DNA of 64,000 bases, taken from the NCBI RefSeq assembly GCF_004118285.1, contig NZ_SDHY01000006.1, forward strand, positions 62,001 to 126,000, read 5' to 3'. Below the pieces are notes generated by a model. That model saw nothing but the letters and a program-made list of their open reading frames with translations. It made no database searches and had not been told where the DNA came from. A program made the translations under genes and the position numbers. Position 1 is the first letter of the stretch, and each line of letters begins with the position of its first letter. The stretch comes from Aquirufa rosea (GTDB taxonomy: Bacteria > Bacteroidota > Bacteroidia > Cytophagales > Spirosomataceae). Of this stretch, positions 35,241 to 44,405 are shown piece after piece.

Positions 35241-37091
35241 ATGAAAAAATTCCTTTTGTTTATTGGGCTCTTTATTTCGAGCCTTGCTTGGGGGCAAGAT
35301 AAAGTTTCATACTATATCGACTTAAACAAGCTAGTTAAAGATCGCTTGGAAATAAAGGTAAAAACTCCCACATTCAAACAAAAAGAAGTGGTATATGCTT
35401 TACCAAAAATTGTGCCTGGAACCTATGCTAACTATGACTTCGGTCGATTTGTACAAGACTTCCAGGCCATTGACAAAAACGGGAAAGCACTAAAATTTAA
35501 AAAAACAGGCCCTAATACTTATCAAATCTCACAAGCCTCCTCATTGGCAGAAATCCGTTATTGGGTAGATGATACTTGGGATAGTCCTGAAATAGCGGGA
35601 GATTATGTATTTGAACCTGCTGGAACTTCTTTTCAAGCTGACAGTTTGTTTGCTCTAAATACCCATGCCATGCTGGGTTATTTTATCGGGCATGAGAAGG
35701 TGGCAGTTGAATTAAGTATCAATAAACCTCAACCATTTTATGGGGGCAGTTCCTTACAAAATACCAGTCTTAGCAAAACCGATATTTTTCTTGCCCAAAA
35801 TTACCAGGATTTAATTGATGCCCCCTTGATGTATTCAGCGCCTGATACCGTCAGTTTCCCCTTAGCTAATGCTCAAATTTTAATTTCAGTTTACTCTCCT
35901 AATAAGATGTGCAGTGCTTCGCAGGTAGCTGAACAGATTAAACCCTTATTGGAAGCACAGAAAAAATATTTGGGGGGACAGTTACCAGTGAACAAATACG
36001 CCTTCATCATTGTATTGTCAGATAATATCAAAAATGGAAGTTATGGTGCTCTAGAGCATGCTCAATCCTCTTTTTATTATTTACCGGAAGGAAACATTCA
36101 AACATTGGCAGAAACAATCCGAGAAGTATGTGCCCATGAATTTTTCCATATTGTCACCCCCTTGAATATTCATTCCGAGGAAATAGGGAACTTCAATTTT
36201 CTTCAGCCTAAAATGTCTAAGCACCTATGGCTTTACGAGGGATTAACGGAATATGCTGCCCATCATGTTCAGTTAAAATACCAATTGACCGACTTAAAGA
36301 AATTCATGTCGACCTTCGAAAATAAATGGGATGTCATGAATGTCCAATTTGACAGAAATTTACCCTTTACAACCATGAGCGAAAAGGTATTGGATAAATA
36401 CAAAGATGAATATGGCAATGTATACCAAAAAGGAGCTTGGTTAGGTTTTGGCTTAGATTTAACCCTCAGAAAACTCAGCCAAGGAAAATATGGCACGCAG
36501 GAAATGATGCGGGATTTAGCCAAATTCTATGGCCCTCACCAATCCTTCAAGGATAATGAGCTTTTTGATCAATTGGTTAAAATTACGGCTCAACCTGAGT
36601 TAAAAAGCTTTTTCCAAAAATATGTGGAAGGAAAGGAAGAAATTCCCGTGGCCGATTGGCTTCATAGCATAGGTTATGAAATTCAAGAATTTGATGCCAG
36701 AGACATTAAATCCCTAGGCTTCGATTTTCAAGCCCTCAATATCAATTCAGAAACTCATAGAGCAGTAATCAATTCAGAAGAGGGTATCCATGAATTTGGG
36801 AAAATGCTGGGACTAAAAGCCAAAGATGAATTATTGATGGTGAACCAACTTTCTCTAAGTATAGACAGTTTCAGCACCAATGTAGCTAAAGTACTTAAAG
36901 ACATACAATTAGGTGATATCGTGGAACTTGAAATAGCACGTCCAACGGGCAACGGAAACTACGAGACCATTCGACTGAAAGCACCCTTTCAAACAAGTAT
37001 GGGCAACGCTCCCAGAACTTTTGTACCCCAAAAGAAGCCGAGCGATGCCCAATTGAAATTGCGTGAGCAGTGGATGAACTCTATTCCGTAG
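35241..37091 (+). CDS. M61 family metallopeptidase with PDZ domain
   Basis: A secreted or periplasmic zinc aminopeptidase of the glycyl-aminopeptidase (M61) family. It has a signal peptide (residues 1-18, ending SLAWGQ), an N-terminal beta domain (about 20-200), the zinc site HEFFH (residues 299-303) with the downstream Glu in LYEGLTEYAAHH (about 331-342), and a C-terminal PDZ-like domain (about 480-590) containing LGLKAKDELLMVN. The length of 616 residues is usual. It is co-transcribed with the LolC/E permease. Its stop overlaps that of the convergent malic enzyme gene by 11 bases. Confidence 0.9.
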   Translation: MKKFLLFIGLFISSLAWGQDKVSYYIDLNKLVKDRLEIKVKTPTFKQKEVVYALPKIVPGTYANYDFGRFVQDFQAIDKNGKALKFKKTGPNTYQISQASSLAEIRYWVDDTWDSPEIAGDYVFEPAGTSFQADSLFALNTHAMLGYFIGHEKVAVELSINKPQPFYGGSSLQNTSLSKTDIFLAQNYQDLIDAPLMYSAPDTVSFPLANAQILISVYSPNKMCSASQVAEQIKPLLEAQKKYLGGQLPVNKYAFIIVLSDNIKNGSYGALEHAQSSFYYLPEGNIQTLAETIREVCAHEFFHIVTPLNIHSEEIGNFNFLQPKMSKHLWLYEGLTEYAAHHVQLKYQLTDLKKFMSTFENKWDVMNVQFDRNLPFTTMSEKVLDKYKDEYGNVYQKGAWLGFGLDLTLRKLSQGKYGTQEMMRDLAKFYGPHQSFKDNELFDQLVKITAQPELKSFFQKYVEGKEEIPVADWLHSIGYEIQEFDARDIKSLGFDFQALNINSETHRAVINSEEGIHEFGKMLGLKAKDELLMVNQLSLSIDSFSTNVAKVLKDIQLGDIVELEIARPTGNGNYETIRLKAPFQTSMGNAPRTFVPQKKPSDAQLKLREQWMNSIP

Positions 37092-39357
37092 TTTGTGCCT
37101 CCACTACTGTTATTGCCACCATATTGACAATTTCCCGAACACTAGCCCCTAGCTGTAAAACATGCACAGGCTTGCGTAATCCCAAAAGAATGGGGCCGAT
37201 ATACTCAATCTCTGCGGCCTCTTTTAGGAGATTATAAGCAATATTGGCAGCTGATAAATTAGGAAATATCAACGTATTGGCAGTTTCGTTTCCTAAGTTG
37301 GCAAAAGGATAATTTTGTTGACGTAATTCCTTATCAAAAGCCAAGTGCGCCTGCATTTCACCTTCGATGGCCCATTGAGGAAATTTTTCTTGTAAAATAT
37401 GCGTGGCCTCCCTCATTTTAATGGCATCTTCTCCATCTGCAGAACCAAAATTGGAATAACTCAATAAGGCTATCCTGGGTTGTAAATTGAAACGCTCCAC
37501 GGCCTCACCTGTTAGACGGGTAATCTCAACAATATCCTCTACATTGGGTTGAAAATTAATCGTGGTATCAGAAAAGAATAAGGGCCCTTTTTTACTCAAT
37601 AACAGGTACATACCCGCTACTTTTTTCACACCCGGCTTCTTACCTATGATTTGTAAAGCGGGACGAATGGCATCTGGGTAGTTTTTAGTTAATCCAGAAA
37701 TAACTCCATCAGCACGATGCGTTTCTAGCATCATGGCAGCGAAATAATTACTCTTACGAACTTGTTTCTCAGCCTCCCATCGGGTGTATCCCCTTCTTTT
37801 ACGCTTCTCATAAAACAAATCCGCGAATTCCTTTAATAAAGGCTCAGAATCTGGATGTTTAAAATCCAAAATTTCTGTTCCTTGTAGGTCGATATGATGT
37901 TCTTCACAAATAGCCTCTATGGCAGCTTGATTGCCTAATAAGATCGGTTGGGCTATACCTTCATCTAAGACTTCTCTTACAGCTTTAAGCACTTTCAAAT
38001 TTTGGGCATCTGCAAAAACAATACGCTTGGGATTACTTTTGGCACGTTTCAAAATAAACTTCATGACCTGATTATCTAATCCAAGTCGTTTAGCCAATTG
38101 ATGCTCATACTCATCCCAATTTTTGATTTGTACGGTGGCCACACCTGATTCCATGGCTGCTTTGGCAACTGCCATAGAAACAGTAGTAATCAATCGAGGA
38201 TCCACAGGTTTAGGAATGATGTATTCAGGACCAAAGCTGATGCTCTTTTCGTTATAGGCCAAATTGACGATATCAGGCACTGGTTTTTTAGCCAAACATG
38301 CTAAAGCCTTTGCTGCAGCCAATTTCATATCATCGTTGATCTCAGACGCTCTAACATCTAGCGCTCCCCTGAATATGAATGGGAAACCCAATACATTATT
38401 CACCTGATTAGGATAATCTGACCTTCCGGTGGCCATAATCAAGTCTTCTCGTACAGCCTTCGCTTCTTCATAGCCAATTTCAGGCGTAGGATTTGCCATA
38501 GCGAAAACAATTGGATCCTTGGCCATAGAGGCAATCATGGCTGGACTTAAAATATTACCTACCGACAATCCTAAAAACACATCTGCCCCTTTCATAGCTT
38601 CAGCCAAAGTACGGTTCTCTTCTGCCTTGCAAGCAAGTGGACTCACGTAAGGATTCAGGTCGGTTCTCGACTTAGAGACTAGTCCATCTTTATCAAAGAT
38701 GAGGAAATTCTCAATTTTGGCACCCAATTGTAGGTACAACTTCACACAAGAAATGGCAGCTGCCCCAGCGCCAGAAACCACAAAACGAGCCTCTTCAATC
38801 TTTTTTCCTACTATTTCCAAGGCATTAATTAAGGCTGCAGAGGAAATAATCGCCGTACCATGCTGATCATCGTGCATGATGGGAATCTTAAGGCTTTTTT
38901 TAAGCTTTTCTTCAATCTCAAAACACTCAGGTGATTTGATATCCTCCAAGTTAATTCCTCCAAAGGTAGGTTCTAGTCGAATGACCGTCTCCACAAATTG
39001 ATCAGGATCTAAGCAATTCAATTCCAAATCAAATACATCGATATCAGCAAATATCTTGAATAAGACTCCTTTCCCTTCCATTACTGGCTTACTAGCTTCT
39101 GGACCAATATTTCCTAAACCCAAGACAGCAGTTCCATTGGAGATTACTCCTACTAAATTTCCCTTAGCTGTATATTGATATACTTTTTCGGCATTATTAG
39201 CAATCTCCAAGCAAGGTTCCGCTACTCCAGGGGAATAAGCCAGCGACAGGTCTCTTTGGGTAGCCGTAGATTTAGTCGGCTTTACTTCAATCTTCCCAGG
39301 CTTGCCCTCTGAATGGTAAGCTAAGGCATCTTGTTTTAAAATAGATGATATAGACAT
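37081..39357 (-). CDS. maeB: NADP-dependent malic enzyme with phosphotransacetylase-like domain
   Basis: Decarboxylates malate to pyruvate and makes NADPH. The N-terminal malic enzyme domain (about 1-430) has the typical [13 protein letters not shown] (about 37-49), [17 protein letters not shown] (about 79-95), [10 protein letters not shown] (about 141-150) and [12 protein letters not shown] (about 172-183). The C-terminal half (about 435-758) is the phosphate acetyltransferase-like domain found in MaeB. It is usually considered regulatory, binding acetyl-CoA. At 758 residues it is full length. It lies 18 bases downstream of a dicarboxylate symporter gene, so uptake and oxidation of malate-type acids are probably co-expressed. 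Confidence 0.94.
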   Translation of the reverse strand: MSISSILKQDALAYHSEGKPGKIEVKPTKSTATQRDLSLAYSPGVAEPCLEIANNAEKVYQYTAKGNLVGVISNGTAVLGLGNIGPEASKPVMEGKGVLFKIFADIDVFDLELNCLDPDQFVETVIRLEPTFGGINLEDIKSPECFEIEEKLKKSLKIPIMHDDQHGTAIISSAALINALEIVGKKIEEARFVVSGAGAAAISCVKLYLQLGAKIENFLIFDKDGLVSKSRTDLNPYVSPLACKAEENRTLAEAMKGADVFLGLSVGNILSPAMIASMAKDPIVFAMANPTPEIGYEEAKAVREDLIMATGRSDYPNQVNNVLGFPFIFRGALDVRASEINDDMKLAAAKALACLAKKPVPDIVNLAYNEKSISFGPEYIIPKPVDPRLITTVSMAVAKAAMESGVATVQIKNWDEYEHQLAKRLGLDNQVMKFILKRAKSNPKRIVFADAQNLKVLKAVREVLDEGIAQPILLGNQAAIEAICEEHHIDLQGTEILDFKHPDSEPLLKEFADLFYEKRKRRGYTRWEAEKQVRKSNYFAAMMLETHRADGVISGLTKNYPDAIRPALQIIGKKPGVKKVAGMYLLLSKKGPLFFSDTTINFQPNVEDIVEITRLTGEAVERFNLQPRIALLSYSNFGSADGEDAIKMREATHILQEKFPQWAIEGEMQAHLAFDKELRQQNYPFANLGNETANTLIFPNLSAANIAYNLLKEAAEIEYIGPILLGLRKPVHVLQLGASVREIVNMVAITVVEAQTTE

Positions 39358-39375
39358 AAAATATGTTGATGAATG

Positions 39376-40635
39376 TTATTCTGATACGGGAGCCTGAAAT
39401 TCTCCTTCATGCTTGGCCAACCAAATGGTGGCTACTCCGTTGCCAATAAAATTAGTAATAGCTCTTGCTTCCGACATAAAACGATCTACTCCTAACAAAA
39501 GCGCCAAGCCTTCCAATGGAATTACTTGCAAGGCCGACAAAGTTGATGCCAAAACCACAAAACCACTACCCGTGACTCCGGCTGCACCTTTGGAAGTTAC
39601 CATCAGCACCCCAATGACGGTCAGTAATTGCTCCCAATTTAATTGAATACCATAAACCTGTGCCAAAAAGAGCGTTGCCATAGATAAATAAATACTTGTT
39701 CCATCCAAATTGAACGAATAACCAGCAGGGACTACTAAACCTACCACGGATTTAGAGCAACCCATTTTTTCCAATTTTTGCATCAAAGAAGGCAAGGCTG
39801 CTTCTGAAGAAGAAGTCCCTAAAACAATAAGTAACTCGGCTTTGATATAGCTTAAAAAGGAGCCTATTCTTTCCCCGCAAGAGCGCATCACCAAAGCTAG
39901 AACAATGAATATAAACAGCCCCATGGTGATATAGACTGAAGCCATCAATTTGGCTAAAGGCACCAAAGAATGAATTCCGAATTTACCAATGGTGTAAGCC
40001 ATCCCCCCCATGGCACCGATAGGTGCCAAATACATCACCGCATGCAAAGCTTTGAAAACCCAGTTAGAAGCTTGTTCCATACCAGAAATCATTCGAACTT
40101 TTCCTCTTACGGAGTTAAGAAAAATTCCAAAAAAAATGGAAAAAAATAGCACCTGCACGGTAAAGTTTTCTTTCAAAAACAGAAGCCAAGAAAATGAGGC
40201 TGCTTTAGAGGTATACTTACTAATATCACCCCCGGCCACATCAGAACGAATCACTCCTTCTCCTGGAACCAATAGGTGGGAGACTAATAAACCGATGACC
40301 AACGCCACGGTGGTAATGACTTCAAAATATAACAATGCCTTTCCCCCTACTCGACCTACCTTTTTTAAATTACCCATATTAACAATTCCTAAGCTGATAG
40401 TTAGAAAAATAATTGGGTTGATAAATAACTTCACCAAACTGATAAAAAGACCACTCAATAGTTCACTGATGCTAGGCCCCATACTCAACTCTGCTCCTAA
40501 AAATGAATAGGTGAATTTCTTATCCATGACTGGAAGTAAAGCCAAATCTGGCTTAAAGTGACCGAGCAAAACGCCTAAAAAAATGGAAAGTAAAACCCAG
40601 AATGTAAGGTTGTGTGTAATTTTCTTTTTAGTCAT
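39376..40635 (-). CDS. Dicarboxylate/amino acid:cation symporter (DAACS), linked to maeB
   Basis: A second DAACS transporter, 419 residues, related to but clearly distinct from the one at 2792. The serine-rich re-entrant hairpin LGTSSSEAALPSLM is at about residues 268-281, SFNLDGTSIYLS at about 307-318 and TSKGAAGVTGSGFV at about 347-360, and the last helix contains NFIGNGVATIWLAK. It is the first gene of an operon with maeB, which favours malate, succinate or fumarate as substrate (inference from context). A TACATTTG promoter box is 23 bases upstream of the ATG. Confidence 0.9.
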   Translation of the reverse strand: MTKKKITHNLTFWVLLSIFLGVLLGHFKPDLALLPVMDKKFTYSFLGAELSMGPSISELLSGLFISLVKLFINPIIFLTISLGIVNMGNLKKVGRVGGKALLYFEVITTVALVIGLLVSHLLVPGEGVIRSDVAGGDISKYTSKAASFSWLLFLKENFTVQVLFFSIFFGIFLNSVRGKVRMISGMEQASNWVFKALHAVMYLAPIGAMGGMAYTIGKFGIHSLVPLAKLMASVYITMGLFIFIVLALVMRSCGERIGSFLSYIKAELLIVLGTSSSEAALPSLMQKLEKMGCSKSVVGLVVPAGYSFNLDGTSIYLSMATLFLAQVYGIQLNWEQLLTVIGVLMVTSKGAAGVTGSGFVVLASTLSALQVIPLEGLALLLGVDRFMSEARAITNFIGNGVATIWLAKHEGEFQAPVSE

Positions 40636-40657
40636 TCGTTTGTATGCAGAAGAAGAA

Positions 40658-40665
40658 CAAATGTA
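40658..40665 (-). promoter_or_regulatory. -7 box of the symporter-maeB operon
   Basis: The minus strand reads TACATTTG, a perfect match to the Bacteroidota -7 consensus, 22 bases before the symporter start. I do not see a matching TTG at the -33 position, so it may need an activator. Confidence 0.5.
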
Positions 40666-40721
40666 AGGATTAATAGTAAATTATCCTCGTTTGGGATTCT
40701 GCGCTTATTTATCGAATTTTG

Positions 40722-40754
40722 CACCTTCATGAACCTTTTGAGCTCATCAAGGTG
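40722..40754. promoter_or_regulatory. 11-bp dyad upstream of trxB
   Basis: CACCTTCATGA (40722-40732) and TCATCAAGGTG (40744-40754) are reverse complements at 10 of 11 positions with an 11-base spacer. The dyad ends 11 bases before the trxB start, where a leader hairpin or an operator would control trxB, the M23 gene and bshB1 together. No T-run follows. Confidence 0.35.
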
Positions 40755-40765
40755 TTAACAAAATT

Positions 40766-41704
40766 ATGGCAGAGAAAATTAAATGTTTGATTATCGGCTC
40801 AGGGCCGGCAGGTTATACCGCAGCAATTTACGCATCTAGAGCAGGTTTACAGCCTGTCATGTATCAAGGAGGACAACCAGGTGGACAATTAACCACCACG
40901 ACCGAGGTAGATAATTTTCCGGGATATCCGAATGGGGTGGAAGGTCCAGCCATGATGCAAGATCTAGAAAACCAAGCTAAGCGTTTTGGTACAGATGTGC
41001 GCTTCGGAATGGCTACCCGAGTTGATTTTAATGCTCAACCCAAAAAAGTGTGGATTGATGATCAAATTGAATTAGAAGCGGATGCAGTAATTATCGCCAC
41101 TGGTGCCTCTGCCAAATGGTTAGGTTTAGAGGGAGAGAAAACATTTAATGGTTTGGGAGTATCAGCCTGTGCAGTTTGCGACGGATTTTTTTACAAAAAC
41201 CAAGTAGTGGCTGTAGTGGGAGCAGGAGATACTGCTGCGGAAGAAGCTAGTTATCTAGCTAATTTGTGTACAGAGGTTCACATGATCGTTCGAAGAAATG
41301 AGATGCGTGCCTCCTTAATCATGCAGGAACGAGTTAAAAATAATCCCAAGATTCATATTCATTGGAACTCAGAAACAGAAGAAATATTAGGTGATACCAA
41401 TGGAGTAACTGGAATTAGAATTAAAAATAATGTCTCGGGTGAAACAGAAGAAATAGCTTTGACAGGCTTTTTTGTGGCCATAGGGCATCAACCCAATACA
41501 TCCATTTTTAAAGGTCAATTGGACATGGATGCACAAGAATACTTAATCACAGAAAAAGGTAGTTCAAGAACCAATATCCCTGGCGTATTTGCCTGCGGTG
41601 ATGTGCAAGATTCCATTTATCGCCAAGCTGTAACGGCCGCAGGAAGTGGTTGTATGGCTGCTTTAGATGCCGAGAGATGGTTAGCTGCCAATCATTTACA
41701 TTAA
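40766..41704 (+). CDS. trxB: Thioredoxin-disulfide reductase
   Basis: An FAD-dependent enzyme that reduces thioredoxin with NADPH. The FAD-binding GSGPAGYTAAIYASRAG lies at residues 12-28. The redox-active CAVCDG is at about 135-140, followed by the NADPH-binding GAGDTAAEEASYLA (about 152-165), and the FAD-binding ACGDVQDSIYRQ is near 278-289. The length of 312 residues is normal. It leads an operon with an M23 peptidase (9-base gap) and bshB1 (3-base gap). This couples thioredoxin and bacillithiol redox systems. The upstream dyad may be its control site. Confidence 0.95.
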   Translation: MAEKIKCLIIGSGPAGYTAAIYASRAGLQPVMYQGGQPGGQLTTTTEVDNFPGYPNGVEGPAMMQDLENQAKRFGTDVRFGMATRVDFNAQPKKVWIDDQIELEADAVIIATGASAKWLGLEGEKTFNGLGVSACAVCDGFFYKNQVVAVVGAGDTAAEEASYLANLCTEVHMIVRRNEMRASLIMQERVKNNPKIHIHWNSETEEILGDTNGVTGIRIKNNVSGETEEIALTGFFVAIGHQPNTSIFKGQLDMDAQEYLITEKGSSRTNIPGVFACGDVQDSIYRQAVTAAGSGCMAALDAERWLAANHLH

Positions 41705-41713
41705 CAAATCTTT

Positions 41714-42811
41714 ATGTCAGTAAAACACCTGATTTTATTTCTGACTTTTACTTTTTGTGCCCTAAATACGCAGGCACAGGAGAGAAATCTATTCAAAAAG
41801 AGTACTAAGATTGAAACCAAATCAAATCCAAATACTAAGGAGAAAAAAGAAGAAATTGATGATTTACCTCCCCTACAGTTCAGAAATGAGACGGAGACTA
41901 GCGGTATGGTAGCAGGTTCTGAGTTGCAAGAGCGTAAATACGAACCCATCAAGATATTAAATCCCACCATCAGTAACTTCGACACCACTTCCATCGATGA
42001 AGGTGAAGCCTTGGTAGTAGAAATCGAAGAGGAAAACGCCCCAGTTGGAAGCGAAGATTTTGTTACTGTAGCCTCCTATTTTGCTATTTGGGATACCAAA
42101 AGCATAGACCCATACGACATTGACATTAAGGATTTTGATGAACCAGTGGACATTGAATTGTACAATGTAGCCTCAGGAAGAAATTGGTCCCCACCTTTAA
42201 ATGTGGTCAAACAAACCAGTCCATTTGGTCCTCGCTGGGGCCGTTTACATGCAGGAGTAGATTTAGATTTGGAAACGGGATATCCCGTCATGTCGGCATT
42301 TGATGGAATTGTTCGAATATCCGGATTTGATTATTCTGGATACGGTAATTATGTCGTAGTTAGGCATTATAATGGCCTGGAAACACTTTATGGTCACCTT
42401 TCTAAAAGAAATTTTGAACCAGGAACCCTTGTTAAAGCTGGAGATGAAATTGGTCTGGGTGGTAACACTGGTAGAAGTACTGGTTCACACTTACATTTTG
42501 AAACGCGATATGAGGGAAATCCTTTCAATCCCAACAATGTCTACAATTTGAGCACGGGAGAACCGCTTTCTGATCATTTATTAATTACGGCCAGAACATT
42601 TGATAGACGTTCATTATCCCTAAGAAATGAATATGGAAGCGCAGGAGAAAAGATTCGTTCTAGAAGAACCGCATGGACAAGGGTCCGATCGGGAGATTCT
42701 TTATACTCCATCGCGCAAAGAGCTGGTATTTCAGTGACAAAGCTAGCCAGATTGAATGGCTTAAAATTAAGCTCAACCATTCGAGCAGGAAGAAGATTAC
42801 GCATTCATTAA
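41714..42811 (+). CDS. M23 peptidase with C-terminal LysM domain
   Basis: A periplasmic or secreted peptidoglycan endopeptidase-type protein, 365 residues. It has a signal peptide (LILFLTFTFCALNTQA), a variable acidic linker to about 155, then the M23 domain (about 165-285) with SPFGPRWGRLHAGVDLDLE (first His and Asp ligands), GNYVVVRHYNGLETLYGHLS and TGRSTGSHLHFE (last His ligand). The LysM domain (about 320-365: VRSGDSLYSIAQRAGISVTKL) binds glycan. All zinc ligands are present, so it should be active. It lies between trxB and bshB1. Confidence 0.9.
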   Translation: MSVKHLILFLTFTFCALNTQAQERNLFKKSTKIETKSNPNTKEKKEEIDDLPPLQFRNETETSGMVAGSELQERKYEPIKILNPTISNFDTTSIDEGEALVVEIEEENAPVGSEDFVTVASYFAIWDTKSIDPYDIDIKDFDEPVDIELYNVASGRNWSPPLNVVKQTSPFGPRWGRLHAGVDLDLETGYPVMSAFDGIVRISGFDYSGYGNYVVVRHYNGLETLYGHLSKRNFEPGTLVKAGDEIGLGGNTGRSTGSHLHFETRYEGNPFNPNNVYNLSTGEPLSDHLLITARTFDRRSLSLRNEYGSAGEKIRSRRTAWTRVRSGDSLYSIAQRAGISVTKLARLNGLKLSSTIRAGRRLRIH

Positions 42812-42814
42812 GAA

Positions 42815-43534
42815 ATGAAACTAGATATTTTAGTAATGGCCGCGCATCCGGATGATGCCGAGCTAGCTTGTTCTGGAACCATTTTTTCCCTTATTCAGCA
42901 AGGGAAAAAAGTAGGAATCGTGGATTTTACGCGAGGTGAATTAGGAACACGAGGAACACCCGAGATTCGTTTGGCTGAATCTGCCGCTGCCACCGCTATC
43001 CTTGGTTTACATGCCCGTGAAAATTTAGGTATTAGAGATGGCTTCTTCCGAAATGATGAGGAGTCTCAACTGAAATTAATTCAAGTTATAAGAAAATATC
43101 AACCGGACATTGTGTTAGCAAACGCTTTGGAAGACAGACACCCTGACCACGGAAAAGGTGCTCAATTAGCCATAGATGCTTGTTTTTTATCAGGATTACG
43201 AAAAATTGAGACCAAGGATGCTGATGGAAATAGTCAGGCCGCTTGGCGACCTAAACAATTGTTCCACTATATACAAGATCGATATTTAGAGCCAGATTTT
43301 GTGATCGATATCAGCGCTTACTGGGAAATCAAAGAACAGTCTATTCGGGCTTTCAAAAGTCAATTTTTTGACCCTAACTCCACCGAACCGGCCTCCTACA
43401 TTTCTTCTCCCGATTTCTTAGAATTTATCCGGGCTCGTTCCATGGAAATGGGCCACAAAATCGGCGTGAAATACGGAGAAGGGTACCAAAGTCAAAGGAC
43501 CATTGGCTTACAGGGATTTGAGGGGCTGATTTGA
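42815..43534 (+). CDS. bshB1: Bacillithiol biosynthesis deacetylase BshB1
   Basis: A zinc-dependent LmbE-family deacetylase that removes acetyl from N-acetylglucosaminyl-malate in bacillithiol synthesis. The zinc site AAHPDDAELACSG is at residues 8-20 and the second ligand region DRHPDHGKGAQLAIDA at about 108-123. DFTRGELGTRGTPEIR (about 38-53) and MGHKIGVKYGEGYQS near the end are typical of BshB1. The length of 239 residues is normal. It shares an operon with trxB. Other bacillithiol genes (bshA, bshC) are not in the window. Confidence 0.93.
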   Translation: MKLDILVMAAHPDDAELACSGTIFSLIQQGKKVGIVDFTRGELGTRGTPEIRLAESAAATAILGLHARENLGIRDGFFRNDEESQLKLIQVIRKYQPDIVLANALEDRHPDHGKGAQLAIDACFLSGLRKIETKDADGNSQAAWRPKQLFHYIQDRYLEPDFVIDISAYWEIKEQSIRAFKSQFFDPNSTEPASYISSPDFLEFIRARSMEMGHKIGVKYGEGYQSQRTIGLQGFEGLI

Positions 43535-43537
43535 GTG

Positions 43538-43700
43538 AATGGAGAATTGTAAATGGCGAATTGTAAATGGTGAATGGTAAATGGTAGATGGTAAATTATA
43601 AGTTATAAATTATGGATTGTAAATCATTGTGGTGAATTGGTGTCATAATGTTTAATCTATAATCCATAATCCTTAATCTATAATCCTTAATCTATAATCT
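43538..43700. repeat. Composite repeat: AAATGGT array plus ATAATCC/GGATTAT element
   Basis: The convergent spacer after bshB1 joins two repeat families. First come decayed 7-bp units (GAATTGTAAATGG at 43544-43556 and 43558-43570, also at 12214-12226). From 43598 follows ATAAGTTATAAATTAT, identical to 10489-10504. The right part has ATAATCCATAAT (43659-43670, identical to part of 10685-10706), then a 14-bp unit CCTTAATCTATAAT repeated. The two halves are largely complementary, so RNA could form a long imperfect hairpin that ends both flanking transcripts. It contains no ORF. Confidence 0.65.
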
Positions 43701-43708
43701 GTAAACAA

Positions 43709-44341
43709 TCAAGGAGCTATCCGATACCTATCCCACTGACCGTCAATCAATTCATATACGACGCGGTCGTGTAATCGAGAAGGTCTACCCTGCCAAAATT
43801 CCATGTAATGAGGAATTAATTCATAACCTCCCCAATGTTCAGGCTTGGGGATATCTTTTCCTTCAAATTGTTTTTCTAAAGCCTGATATCTCTCTTCTAA
43901 AAATTCTCTATTCGGAATTTTCGTACTTTGCTCTGAAACCCAAGCACCAATCTGAGAGGCCCTGGGTCTAGATTGAAAATAATCTTTTGAAAGTTTTTCA
44001 TCTACCTTTTCGACATGTCCTTCGATGCGAACTTGACGCTCTAATTCTCCCCAAAAAAAAGTGATGGAAGCTTGCGGGTGATGCGCTAAATCCCCACCTT
44101 TCCTAGAAAAATAATTGGTGAAAAACGAAAATCCTCGATCGACATATTTCAACAAAACTATCCTGCCCGATGGACGCATGTCTTTCCCCAAAGTACTTAA
44201 AAACATAGCATTAGGCTCTGGCAATTCAGCATTTTGTGCCTCTTTAAACCAAATTTTAAATTGCTCCAATGGATTGGGATGTACCGTACTTTCTACTAAT
44301 TCACCTTTTTGATAATTTTCTCTTAAGGCAGCTAAATTCAT
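43709..44341 (-). CDS. pdxH: Pyridoxamine 5'-phosphate oxidase
   Basis: An FMN enzyme that oxidises pyridoxine or pyridoxamine 5'-phosphate to the cofactor PLP. Signatures are PNAMFLSTLGKDMRPSGRIVLLK (about residues 42-64), FFTNYFSRKGGDLAHHPQA (about 73-91), RQVRIEGHVEKV (about 101-112), SRPRASQIGAWVSEQS (about 123-138) and the C-terminal FWQGRPSRLHDR. The length of 210 residues is standard. It is monocistronic and divergent from polA. Confidence 0.95.
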   Translation of the reverse strand: MNLAALRENYQKGELVESTVHPNPLEQFKIWFKEAQNAELPEPNAMFLSTLGKDMRPSGRIVLLKYVDRGFSFFTNYFSRKGGDLAHHPQASITFFWGELERQVRIEGHVEKVDEKLSKDYFQSRPRASQIGAWVSEQSTKIPNREFLEERYQALEKQFEGKDIPKPEHWGGYELIPHYMEFWQGRPSRLHDRVVYELIDGQWDRYRIAP

Positions 44342-44360
44342 AATTCGCGTATTTATTCCT

Positions 44361-44368
44361 TATCTTTG
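44361..44368 (+). promoter_or_regulatory. -7 box of polA promoter
   Basis: TATCTTTG matches TAnnTTTG and lies 37 bases before the polA ATG. A TTG at the -33 position is not evident in the short pdxH-polA spacer. Confidence 0.45.
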
Positions 44369-44405
44369 TTTAGGCTGATATGCCCAATTACTAAAGATTA
44401 AATAT

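Noticed and set aside
40010..40510. 166-residue open frame opposite the symporter gene
   Set aside because: It lies entirely antisense to a well-supported DAACS gene, and its residues mirror the transporter codons. No family features or start context.
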